From an uncultured Acidiphilium sp. (GTDB lineage: Bacteria; Bacillota; Clostridia; Christensenellales; Borkfalkiaceae): a DNA stretch of 15,022 nt. Made by a program: the position numbers and the translations under genes. The DNA lies in assembly GCA_902495325.1 (NCBI GenBank), contig CABUWK010000049.1, positions 1 through 15,022 of the forward strand. Reading direction: 5' to 3'. Each line of letters begins with the position of its first letter. Within the stretch, counting starts at the first letter, position 1. Under the pieces are notes generated by a model. That model worked only from the letters and a program-made list of their open reading frames with translations, had not been told where the DNA came from and ran no database searches. Shown here in pieces: positions 1 to 5,929 of the stretch.

Positions 1-2
1 GA

Positions 3-87
3 TTTTTCCGATAGATTTCGGAAAAGACGAGCGAAGCCGTACTTTCCTCGTACAGCAAGCGAGTATTTACCGGAAGATGCGGAAAAG
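3..87 (+). repeat. Palindromic element, copy A
   Basis: Bases 3-28 can pair with 63-87 to form a long imperfect hairpin. Pairs are TTTTTCCG (3-10) with CGGAAAAG (80-87) and TTTCGG (16-21) with CCGGAA (70-75), followed by AAA (23-25) with TTT (66-68). A G/A mismatch (26/65) and the closing pairs 27-64 and 28-63 come next. The apical part holds CGTACTTTCCTCGTAC at 38-53, which can form a small inner hairpin, and then AAGCGAG. Copy B at 111-216 has the same architecture. It contains no gene. It may be a dispersed palindromic (MITE/REP-like) element or a structured RNA; the sequence does not decide between them. Confidence 0.5.
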
Positions 88-110
88 GCACGGCTAAGGT
101 GCTTCGCAGT

Positions 111-216
111 TTTAAGCGTGCGGAAAGCCTATAAGACAAGGCAGCCGAACGCGATCGTACTTTGGCGTACTATAAGTGAGGATAACGCAGTATTATGGGT
201 TTTCCGTGCGCTTAAA
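111..216 (+). repeat. Palindromic element, copy B (long near-perfect hairpin)
   Basis: The 27-base arms 111-137 and 190-216 pair at 26 of 27 positions. Four of these pairs are G-U wobbles if the + strand is transcribed (119/208, 120/207, 127/200, 130/197); they would be A/C mismatches in a - strand RNA. The single mismatch is G135/A192. The apical 52 bases contain CGTACTTTGGCGTAC (156-170) and AAGTGAGGATAACGC. Copy A (3-87) shares the order of motifs and the position of the G/A mismatch, although most arm bases differ. Function is unknown. Confidence 0.6.
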
Positions 217-312
217 CCTTGACAAATCCGAGTTTTTCCCGGCTTCATCACCTTTTTCCGAGAACTCCGTTTATCCCCTGCAGGTTTTATCATTGCAATT
301 GCTTATCGTACA

Positions 313-350
313 CCCTTAGTCCTTAAGGGGCGATGCCTTTATCGGTATTG
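313..350 (+). other. Two tandem small hairpins, possible remnant of a mobile-element 3' end
   Basis: CCCTTA (313-318) pairs with TAAGGG (324-329) over a 5-base loop. CGATGCC (331-337) immediately follows and pairs with GGTATTG (344-350) over a 6-base loop, and AAACC comes next. Tandem hairpins ending in TTGAAACC recall the right ends and guide-RNA scaffolds of IS200/IS605-type elements. That resemblance rests on recollection of pattern only, and no transposase or TnpB coding sequence is visible upstream. The element could equally be unrelated. Confidence 0.2.
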
Positions 351-495
351 AAACCTTCAGATTATATTTGTTTGTGGCGTTTTCTTGTCTCTGTCAGCTC
401 GTCAGGCAAGGCGAAAACTTGGAAGTGTTTTTGACAGGAAACTATCCTCGTTATTTTGATCCTTCTTATTGCCTGGCTCACGAAGGTGGATTCCC

Positions 496-520
496 CCGCC
501 GAGGGGCTCAAGACATATTT
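496..520 (+). repeat. 25-bp direct repeat, copy 1
   Basis: These 25 bases, centred on GCCGAGGGGCTCAAGACA, recur exactly at 819-843. Both copies follow a CGAAGG- or CGAAAGG-type stretch and are followed by a T/G-rich segment. This indicates that larger diverged repeat units were duplicated in this gene-free region. Confidence 0.8.
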
Positions 521-541
521 GTGTTCATTTGTGTTATAGAC

Positions 542-615
542 AAATCATATCATTTTGAGATTCTTCCCGGGTCGGCTTTTTTCTGTCGGGTCAGAATGAC
601 AAAATGATATGATTT
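542..615. repeat. 74-bp palindromic repeat with 16-bp perfect arms
   Basis: Bases 542-557 (AAATCATATCATTTTG) are the exact reverse complement of 600-615. Inside the arms ATTCT (560-564) pairs with AGAAT (593-597), and CCCG (566-569) with CGGG (587-590), around a T-rich loop. The core GAGATTCTTCCC...GTCAGAATGACAAAAT is closely matched at 3913-3967, so this is one member of a dispersed family. Small palindromes built on GAGATTCTT/GTCATTCTGA are common in intergenic DNA of many bacteria. No coding function is visible. Confidence 0.75.
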
Positions 616-623
616 TACGAGAC

Positions 624-660
624 ACAATCGGAAAAGCAGATAATACCATGATCCGATTGT
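624..660. other. Hairpin with 8-bp perfect stem
   Basis: ACAATCGG (624-631) is the exact reverse complement of CCGATTGT (653-660), with a 21-base A/T-rich loop. The right side is followed by CAAAAAG, and neither strand has a run of T after the stem, so it is not a convincing terminator. It sits between two REP-like repeats and may be part of the same repeat cluster. Confidence 0.4.
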
Positions 661-669
661 CAAAAAGCT

Positions 670-936
670 ATTCTCGTCATCCTGAGCGTTGCCCCTTGCG
701 CGGCTTACCTTTTATATGCCTTGTCATTCTGATCCTGCTCCTTGCCCGGCTGATGAAGTAAATTCCTCCGTTGAAGCGGGGGAAGTGGCTGACGAAGTCA
801 GACGAAAGGGGGGCGCCTCCGCCGAGGGGCTCAAGACATATTTATGTTTAATGTTTAATCATGAAAGAAGAGGGGAAAATGTCATTCTCAGATCCTTCGT
901 AAGCAGGGCAAGGGGCAGGTTCAGGATGACGAGAAT
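670..936. repeat. REP-like repeat cluster with long inverted repeat
   Basis: ATTCTCGTCATCCTGA (670-685) is the exact reverse complement of 921-936. Inside it GCCCCTTGC (691-699) is the exact reverse complement of GCAAGGGGC (908-916). A diverged direct copy of the left arm lies at 723-753, from GTCATTCTGA to CCTTGCCCGGCTGA. A further related stretch starts at 881 (GTCATTCTCAGATCC). The interior (about 755-850) is a diverged block ending in the second copy of the 25-bp direct repeat. Open frames across this stretch lack ribosome binding sites and plausible protein sequence. It is best described as an accumulation of small dispersed repeats. Confidence 0.65.
819..843 (+). repeat. 25-bp direct repeat, copy 2
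   Basis: This is an exact repeat of 496-520. The flanks are only partly alike: both are preceded by a CGAAGG/CGAAAGG and C-rich stretch, and both are followed by a T-rich run with TGTT. Confidence 0.8.
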
Positions 937-1001
937 GATATCTCGTATCATTTGGAAGACCTGCATTTTAAAAAATATTTTGTTAATCGGGTGTAAAACG
1001 C

Positions 1002-1030
1002 TTGCCAAACGAGAAAAAAAAGCGTAGAAT
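1002..1030 (+). promoter_or_regulatory. Sigma-A type promoter of the lysine transporter operon
   Basis: TTGCCA (1002-1007) and TAGAAT (1025-1030) are separated by exactly 17 bp, with an A-rich spacer. Transcription would begin near 1037, about 35 bases before the lysine riboswitch. This placement supports the assignment. Confidence 0.75.
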
Positions 1031-1069
1031 AAACGCATACGTCAAAAACGTAGCGAAAATTTCATATTT

Positions 1070-1240
1070 TCAGGTAGAGGCGCAAACAAGATCAGTACTT
1101 CGCGAAGGATTCCCGCTTAAACGGGTTCGCGGCGGAAAGGCGAGTTTGCCGAAATCGTTTTTCCTTTTAAGGGGAAACGCGGTTGGGAAACGGAAAAACA
1201 TTCCGTTAACTGTCGCTTTTATAAAGCGGAGAGCTATCGA
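1070..1240 (+). promoter_or_regulatory. Lysine riboswitch (L box)
   Basis: The conserved L-box blocks appear in order: AGGTAGAGGCGC (1072-1083), an AGTA loop-E-like motif (1093-1096), GGAAAGG (1134-1140), GCCGAA (1148-1153), ACTGTCGC (1209-1216) and GGAGAGCTATC ending at 1238. P1 closes by pairing GGTAG (1073-1077) with CTATC (1234-1238). An internal hairpin CCCG/CGGG lies near 1112-1126. A rho-independent terminator follows at 1262-1301 and the transporter gene starts at 1379. The expected logic is that bound lysine favours termination and low lysine permits readthrough. This identifies lysine as the likely substrate of the downstream transporter. Confidence 0.93.
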
Positions 1241-1261
1241 TATTCAGACGGGTTTTTCACG

Positions 1262-1301
1262 CGCCCTGCGATATTGCACATGCTTTTCGCAGGGCGTTTT
1301 T
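1262..1301 (+). terminator. Intrinsic terminator, expression platform of the lysine riboswitch
   Basis: CGCCCTGCG (1262-1270) is perfectly complementary to CGCAGGGCG (1288-1296) and is followed by TTTTT (1297-1301). The loop contains a small GCA/TGC pairing. CGATATT (1238-1244), which overlaps the last base of P1, could pair with GATATTG (1270-1276) through five Watson-Crick and two G-U pairs. This is a weak candidate antiterminator. Confidence 0.88.
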
Positions 1302-1378
1302 GTATGTTAAAATTCATCGGGTGCCGACCCGTCGGTCGCGGATAGTTGCGATCCGGGCGGTGCTTAGCGGAGGTCGCA

Positions 1379-3025
1379 ATGAAAAACAAAAGAAGGTCTG
1401 CGGTATTTTTACTGCTGGCGGCGATTCTGACTTTCATGTTCGTTTTTTCTTCCTGTAAGGATAAAGACGAAAACGTTCTGAAAGTCGGTATGGAATGCGG
1501 GTATCAGCCGTATAACTGGACGCAGTTGTCCGACGAGGACGGCGCCGTTCCCATTTACGGGAAATCGGGGCAATATGCCAACGGCTACGATATTAAAATC
1601 GCGAAAAAAATTGCCGAAAGCATGGGGAAAACCCTCGAAGTGCATGCGTATGAATGGGATTCGCTCATTCCCGCCGTGCAGTCGGGTGCGCTCGATCTGA
1701 TCATCGCCGGGATGAGCCCGACGGACGAAAGAAAAGCGAAGGTCGATTTTTCGGACGCTTATTATAATTCGAATCTCGTGGTCGTGGTCAGAAAAGATTC
1801 CGCGTATGCGAATGCGAAAACGCTTTCCGACCTGAGCGGCGCGAAGATCGTTGCGCAGGCGGGAACCTTCCATGATACCGTGGTCGATCAGATCCCGGAC
1901 GTGAAGCACCAGACGCCTATGGAAGATTTCCCCACGATGATCACCGCGCTTTCGAGCAAAACGATCGACGGGTATATTGCCGAAGAGCCCGGCGCGACGG
2001 CGGACTGCAACGCCAATAAAAATTTCACCTATATTCATTTCGTCAACAATGCCGAAGACGGAAAAGGCTTTGAAGTTACCGATCTTTCCAACGTGACGCT
2101 TGCCGTCGGGATCAAAAAAGGCTCCTCTCTCCGTGCGGAGATCAACGCTGCGATAGCGGGTATCACCGAAGAAGAGCGTCAGCAACTGATGAAGGACGCC
2201 GTTGATTCTGCCGAAAAACTCGCCGTGGACGTTTCGGATGAAGAAAATACGTCTTTCTTCGCGTCGGTCGCGAGCGTCTGGAACCGCTATGCGGGGCAGC
2301 TTTTCCGCGGTGTGGGGTACACGCTTCTCATCTCTCTCGTTTCAACGCTTGCGGGGCTTCTGATCGGTATTCTGGTCGGCATCGTGAGAACGATCCCGCT
2401 TTCCCGCAAAACGTGGGTGAAAGCGTTGCAACGTGTCGTCAACCTTATTCTGAGCTGTTATATCGAAATTTTCCGCAGCACCCCGATGATGGTGCAGGCG
2501 ATGGTGATCTATTGGGGATACGCTTTCCTGTCCGGCGGCGTGACCCTGCCGCTGCTTCCTTCCGCCATTCTGATCGTTTCCGTCAACACGGGCGCATACA
2601 TTTCGGAAATCGTGCGCGGCGGTATCGTTTCCGTCGATAAAGGGCAGTACGAAGGGGCGGAATCGATCGGTATGTCTCATTTCCAGACTATGGTTCACGT
2701 GGTGATCCCGCAGGTAATGAGAAATATTCTTCCCGCCGTTTCCAACGAGTTTGTGATCAACATCAAAGACACGTCCGTATTGAACGTGATCGGCGTTGCC
2801 GAACTTTTCTATCAGGCGACGGTCGCATCCAAAGCGACTTACGCGATCTTCGAAACCTATCTCATCGTCTGCGTGATGTATTTCGTGATGACGTTTGCGA
2901 TCACCCGTCTTCTTCGCCTGTTCGAGCGTTTGCTCGACGGCAAAGACAATTACACGATCTGCGGTTCGCAAAGCGATTCCGCTTCCGTGATCAAAGTTTC
3001 CGTTAAGGAGGTCCCAGATGACTGA
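1379..3025 (+). CDS. Fused substrate-binding lipoprotein and permease of a polar amino acid (lysine) ABC importer
   Basis: The 548-residue protein joins two normally separate components. Residues 1-26 are a lipoprotein signal peptide: basic MKNKRR, a hydrophobic stretch, then FSSC with Cys26 as probable lipidation site. Residues about 30-265 are a family 3 solute-binding domain (KVGMECGYQPYNW, GYDIKIAKKIAE, and a YIAEEPGA stretch). Residues about 300-520 are a His/Glu/Gln/Arg-type permease with several membrane helices and the EAA-like loop EGAESIGMSHFQ. Such fusions are known in Gram-positive GlnP-type transporters, where the receptor is tethered to the membrane pore. GGAGG at 1369-1373 supports the ATG at 1379; an upstream TTG at 1346 lacks such support. 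The 3' end overlaps the ATPase gene by 8 bases. The lysine riboswitch upstream makes lysine the likely substrate, an inference from regulation. Confidence 0.92.
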   Translation: MKNKRRSAVFLLLAAILTFMFVFSSCKDKDENVLKVGMECGYQPYNWTQLSDEDGAVPIYGKSGQYANGYDIKIAKKIAESMGKTLEVHAYEWDSLIPAVQSGALDLIIAGMSPTDERKAKVDFSDAYYNSNLVVVVRKDSAYANAKTLSDLSGAKIVAQAGTFHDTVVDQIPDVKHQTPMEDFPTMITALSSKTIDGYIAEEPGATADCNANKNFTYIHFVNNAEDGKGFEVTDLSNVTLAVGIKKGSSLRAEINAAIAGITEEERQQLMKDAVDSAEKLAVDVSDEENTSFFASVASVWNRYAGQLFRGVGYTLLISLVSTLAGLLIGILVGIVRTIPLSRKTWVKALQRVVNLILSCYIEIFRSTPMMVQAMVIYWGYAFLSGGVTLPLLPSAILIVSVNTGAYISEIVRGGIVSVDKGQYEGAESIGMSHFQTMVHVVIPQVMRNILPAVSNEFVINIKDTSVLNVIGVAELFYQATVASKATYAIFETYLIVCVMYFVMTFAITRLLRLFERLLDGKDNYTICGSQSDSASVIKVSVKEVPDD

Positions 3026-3764
3026 ACCGATCATTCGTCTTTCAGGCGTTAAAAAATCTTTCGGTACGCACGAAGTGTTGAAAGGCATCGACCTTACCGT
3101 CAATAAAGGGGAGGTCGTGTCGATCATCGGTGCGTCCGGTTCCGGAAAAAGCACGATGCTTCGTTGCGTCAATCTGCTCGAACGCCCGACCGCGGGCGAG
3201 ATCGATTATTGCGGACAGAATATTCTCGCCCCGACTTTCGATCTTCGCCGTTACCGCGCGAAGGTGGGCATGGTGTTCCAGCAGTTCAATCTTTTCAACA
3301 ACATGAACGTTTTGTCCAACTGCGTGATCGGACAGAGAAAGGTGCTCGGCAGAACGCAGGAAGAAGCGGAAAAAATCGCCCGCGGCTATCTGGTGAAAGT
3401 CGGCATGGAAGCTTTCGTGAACGCCCGCCCCAAACAGCTTTCCGGCGGGCAGAAACAGCGCGTTGCGATCGCCCGCGCCCTCGCGATGGATCCGGACGTT
3501 CTTCTGTTCGACGAACCGACTTCCGCGCTGGATCCCGAAATGGTAGGCGAGGTGCTGCACGTTATGAAAGAGCTCGCTTCCACGGGGCTTACCATGCTTG
3601 TCGTGACGCACGAAATGAGTTTCGCGAAAGAAGTTTCCACCCGCGTGGTATTTATGGACGGCGGCGTGATCGCCGAGGACAACTCGCCTCAGGTGATCTT
3701 CGGTTCGCCGAAAAACCCGCGCACCGCGGAATTTCTTCATCGCGTGCTCGATAAAGATATCTGA
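3018..3764 (+). CDS. Amino acid ABC transporter ATP-binding protein (lysine uptake)
   Basis: This 248-residue ATPase has the usual length for the polar amino acid uptake family. It shows Walker A GASGSGKST (residues 38-46), a Q-loop in MVFQQFNLF, the signature LSGGQKQR (from residue 141), and Walker B LLFDEP with Asp165-Glu166. These are followed by SALDP and a switch His in VVTHEMSF. AAGGAGG at 3005-3011 precedes the ATG, which lies inside the end of the fused receptor/permease gene, so the two are translationally coupled. It would bind the cytoplasmic face of that permease and power import. Expression should follow the lysine riboswitch. Sequence alone resembles GlnQ/ArtP-type ATPases, and the lysine assignment comes from the riboswitch. 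Confidence 0.93.
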   Translation: MTEPIIRLSGVKKSFGTHEVLKGIDLTVNKGEVVSIIGASGSGKSTMLRCVNLLERPTAGEIDYCGQNILAPTFDLRRYRAKVGMVFQQFNLFNNMNVLSNCVIGQRKVLGRTQEEAEKIARGYLVKVGMEAFVNARPKQLSGGQKQRVAIARALAMDPDVLLFDEPTSALDPEMVGEVLHVMKELASTGLTMLVVTHEMSFAKEVSTRVVFMDGGVIAEDNSPQVIFGSPKNPRTAEFLHRVLDKDI

Positions 3765-3825
3765 GCTTATGGCGAAAAATATGCACAAGTGCGCATATAA
3801 GCCGATAAACAGACAAAAAGAGAAG

Positions 3826-3875
3826 TATGCCCGGTTGTTTTCCTTTTTCGGAAAATATGCCGGGCGTATTTTTTT
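3826..3875 (+). terminator. Intrinsic terminator after the lysine transporter
   Basis: TATGCCCGG (3826-3834) pairs with CCGGGCGTA (3860-3868), with one G-U pair. An inner TTTTCC/GGAAAA stem (3838-3843 with 3850-3855) extends it, and seven T residues follow (3869-3875). It closes the two-gene operon about 60 bases after the ATPase stop codon. Confidence 0.88.
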
Positions 3876-3912
3876 GCTTTGTGGCAAATGCTGTTGAACC
3901 GGTTGGGTATGT

Positions 3913-3967
3913 AATTTTGAGATCCTTCCCAAGCCGACTTTTTCTGCCGGGTCAGGATGACAAAATT
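3913..3967. repeat. Dispersed palindromic repeat (same family as 542-615)
   Basis: AATTTTG (3913-3919) pairs with CAAAATT (3961-3967), and ATCCTTCCC pairs imperfectly with GGGTCAGGAT inside. The core matches the 542-615 element closely, including the T-rich centre and GTCAGRATGACAAAAT. ATTCTCGTCATC follows at 3981-3992, as it also follows the first element at 670-681, so the two loci share flanking order as well. It lies in the gap between the transporter terminator and the next promoter. Confidence 0.7.
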
Positions 3968-4037
3968 ATGATTCAATACCATTCTCGTCATCTTTCTTTT
4001 CCCGCGTTGCCTTTTTTGTATGGATGGGGCAAATCGA

Positions 4038-4066
4038 TTGCGAAAATTGCCCGCATGTGATACAAT
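4038..4066 (+). promoter_or_regulatory. Extended -10 promoter of the methionine gamma-lyase-like gene
   Basis: TTGCGA (4038-4043) and TACAAT (4061-4066) are 17 bp apart. TG at 4058-4059 sits one base before the -10 hexamer, giving an extended -10 element. The predicted start of transcription is about 40 bases upstream of the ATG at 4114. Confidence 0.7.
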
Positions 4067-4113
4067 AGACGGTATGAAAAGGCAGGCTATGTCTGCGGAA
4101 AGGACTTAAAAAA

Positions 4114-5406
4114 ATGGAAATCATGAAAGAATACCGCGAGGCGGGCGTTTCCGACGAGGTGTACGCTTTCGGCGAGAAGATCGCGGAAGAACTGAAAGAA
4201 AGATTTGAAGAAATAGACCGCATGGCGGAATACAATCAGTGCAAGGTTCTGAACGCGATGCGCAAAAACAAGGTGGACGCGGCGTGCTTTGCGGCGACGA
4301 CCGGTTACGGCTATAACGACCTCGGAAGAGACAAGATCGAAAAGGTTTATGCCGACACCTTTCATACCGAGGCGGCGCTCGTCCGCCCGCAGATCGTCTG
4401 CGGCACGCACGCTCTTACCGTCGCGTTGTCGGCGAACCTTCTCCCGGGAGACGAATTGCTTTCCGCCGTCGGCAAGCCTTATGACACGCTGGAAGAAGTG
4501 ATCGGGATCCGCCCGAGCAAGTGCTCGCTCAAAGAATACGGCGTTTCTTACCGTCAGGTCGACCTTCTGCCCGACGGTTCCGTCGACTTTGACGGGGTGA
4601 AGGCGGCGATCAACGAAAAGACGAAACTGATCACGATCCAGAGAAGCAAAGGGTATCAGACCCGCCCGACTTTTTCGGTCGGTCAGATTGCCGAACTGAT
4701 CGCTTTCGTGAAAAAGGTGAAGCCGGGCGTGCTCGTCATGGTGGACAACTGCTACGGAGAATTTGTGGAAGAATACGAACCTTCCGATTTCGGCGCGGAT
4801 ATGACCGTCGGATCCCTCATCAAAAATCCGGGCGGCGGGCTTGCGCCGATCGGCGGCTATATTGTGGGAACGAAGGAATGTGTCGACCGTTGCGCTTACC
4901 GCCTTTCCGCTCCGGGGCTCGGGCAGGAAGTCGGGGCGAGCCTCGGTGTGATGCAGAGTTTTTATCAGGGGTTTTTCATGGCTCCGACCGTCGTTGCAGG
5001 GGCGCTCAAAGGGGCGATTTTTGCCGCCAATCTGTATGAAAAGCTGGGATTCAAAGTAATTCCTTCGGGAAAGGAAGACCGCCACGATATCATTCAGGCG
5101 GTGGAACTGGGAAGCGAGGACAGAATGGTCGCTTTCTGCAAAGGGATCCAGGAAGCCGCTCCGGTGGACAGTTACGTGACCCCCATTCCGTGGGATATGC
5201 CGGGATACGACAGCCCCGTCATCATGGCGGCGGGCGCGTTCGTTCAGGGGTCTTCCATCGAACTTTCCGCCGACGGACCCATCCGCGAACCGTATGCGGT
5301 GTATTTCCAGGGCGGGCTCACATGGTATCACGCGAAACTCGGGATCCTGCTGTCGTTGCAGAAATTGTATGAAAGAGGGCTTACCGAACTTCCGTCGGAC
5401 CTGTAA
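4114..5406 (+). CDS. Methionine gamma-lyase-like PLP enzyme (YnbB / 'aluminum resistance protein' family)
   Basis: The 430-residue protein matches the full-length YnbB-like family of fold-type I PLP enzymes related to Cys/Met metabolism enzymes. Visible family stretches include the glycine-rich ATTGYGYNDLGRDKIEKVYA region, RPQIVCGTHALTVAL, and the loop SLIKNPGGGLAPIGGYIVG, whose Lys237 is the likely Schiff-base lysine. Asp in MVDNCYGEF probably contacts the PLP ring nitrogen. Members have been called aluminum resistance proteins, but their substrate is not firmly established, so C-S lyase activity is only a family-level guess. AGGA at 4101-4104 lies 9 bases before the ATG and favours it over an in-frame ATG at 4123. 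It has its own promoter. No convincing terminator separates it from the SCIFF promoter 90 bases downstream, so readthrough into that locus is possible. Confidence 0.9.
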   Translation: MEIMKEYREAGVSDEVYAFGEKIAEELKERFEEIDRMAEYNQCKVLNAMRKNKVDAACFAATTGYGYNDLGRDKIEKVYADTFHTEAALVRPQIVCGTHALTVALSANLLPGDELLSAVGKPYDTLEEVIGIRPSKCSLKEYGVSYRQVDLLPDGSVDFDGVKAAINEKTKLITIQRSKGYQTRPTFSVGQIAELIAFVKKVKPGVLVMVDNCYGEFVEEYEPSDFGADMTVGSLIKNPGGGLAPIGGYIVGTKECVDRCAYRLSAPGLGQEVGASLGVMQSFYQGFFMAPTVVAGALKGAIFAANLYEKLGFKVIPSGKEDRHDIIQAVELGSEDRMVAFCKGIQEAAPVDSYVTPIPWDMPGYDSPVIMAAGAFVQGSSIELSADGPIREPYAVYFQGGLTWYHAKLGILLSLQKLYERGLTELPSDL

Positions 5407-5493
5407 GGGCGGCAAACAAATGCCGGAAACGGGCGGAAAAGAGAAAATTATCCGAAGGGAAGAGAGAATTATCTCCCCGCGGACGATATTTCG

Positions 5494-5522
5494 TTGACAA
5501 TTTTCCCCGTATGTGATATAAT
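5494..5522 (+). promoter_or_regulatory. Perfect-consensus sigma-A promoter of the SCIFF locus
   Basis: TTGACA (5494-5499) and TATAAT (5517-5522) both match the consensus exactly, with a 17-bp spacer. It is the strongest-looking promoter in the window and lies about 100 bases before the SCIFF precursor. Such strength suits a peptide made in large amounts. Confidence 0.93.
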
Positions 5523-5543
5523 CGGAAAAGATAATGAGAATCG

Positions 5544-5597
5544 TTCCGCTTTTTTGCCCTGTCGGGCGGTTGGCGGAAAGCGGCTGATCGGAGCCGC
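5544..5597 (+). promoter_or_regulatory. Structured 5' leader of scfA
   Basis: Two adjacent hairpins fill the leader. TTCCGC (5544-5549) pairs with GCGGAA (5573-5578) and encloses GCCC/GGGC (5556-5559 with 5564-5567). GCGGCT (5580-5585) then pairs perfectly with AGCCGC (5592-5597). GGAG (5609-5612) and the scfA ATG follow in an unpaired stretch. The structures could stabilise the short messenger or regulate its translation. No known riboswitch class was recognised. Confidence 0.5.
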
Positions 5598-5621
5598 AAT
5601 AAAATAACGGAGACGACTGAA

Positions 5622-5774
5622 ATGAAACACGTTAAAACGGTTGAAACACGTAACCTTTGCGAAAGCGCTGTCAAGGGCGGTTGCGGCGAATGCCAGACTT
5701 CCTGCCAGTCCGCTTGCAAAACAAGCTGCGGTATCGCTAACCAGAAGTGCGAAAATTCCAAGGAAAGCAAGTAA
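5622..5774 (+). CDS. scfA: Six-cysteine ranthipeptide SCIFF precursor
   Basis: This 50-residue peptide is a SCIFF precursor: it begins MKHVKTVETRNL and has the hallmark stretch GECQTSCQSACKTSC followed by NQKCEN. In this family the radical SAM maturase next door forms thioether crosslinks from Cys to nearby residues in the C-terminal core, and the peptide is broadly conserved in Clostridia. The usual six cysteines are at 21, 24, 28, 32, 36 and 43. An extra one is present at position 13, in the leader-like part. GGAG at 5609-5612 lies 9 bases before the ATG. A perfect-consensus promoter and a structured leader precede the gene, and an attenuator-like terminator follows it before scfB. The biological role of SCIFF is not settled. 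Confidence 0.95.
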   Translation: MKHVKTVETRNLCESAVKGGCGECQTSCQSACKTSCGIANQKCENSKESK

Positions 5775-5859
5775 TTTAAGAAAGCGGAAAGCGATCGGGA
5801 AAGTTAAAATGCCGATCCCCGCCGTTTTTCTTTTTGTTACGGACAAACGCAAAATCGAA

Positions 5860-5897
5860 GGCTCGCGATCCTTTTCGGGGTGGCGAGCCCTATTTTT
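5860..5897 (+). terminator. Terminator/attenuator between scfA and scfB
   Basis: GGCTCGC (5860-5866) pairs with GCGAGCC (5883-5889). ATCC/GGGGT pairing extends the stem inward, and TATTTTT (5891-5897) follows. No promoter is obvious between here and scfB at 5930. The likely role is partial termination, giving far more precursor than maturase transcript. Confidence 0.75.
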
Positions 5898-5929
5898 ACC
5901 GCCCGCCCGCGGGCAGGAGAACGGAAGAA

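Noticed and set aside
1..1000. CRISPR array
   Set aside because: Repeats are few, palindromic or diverged, and not regularly spaced, and no cas genes are nearby.
368..1310. Open frames at 368-607, 689-1027 and 1002-1310 on the + strand
   Set aside because: They cross palindromic repeats, a promoter and the lysine riboswitch, have no good ribosome binding sites, and their translations look like no protein family.
4087..5415. Long - strand open frame of 442 codons
   Set aside because: It lies antisense to the well-supported PLP enzyme gene and its Arg/His/Phe-rich translation is typical of a shadow frame in codon-biased DNA. The same applies to - strand frames at 1409-2185, 2342-3172, 3042-3932, 5837-6715, 7398-8138, 10367-11281 and 12961-13770.
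5407..5493. Terminator after the methionine gamma-lyase-like gene
   Set aside because: Only short stems (CGGCA/TGCCG and GAGA/TCTC) are present, without a T tract.
5834..5929. Upstream start for the SCIFF maturase
   Set aside because: It would translate through the terminator-like hairpin at 5860-5897 and add residues unlike the family. The ATG at 5930 has AGGAGA at good spacing and gives the expected N-terminus.
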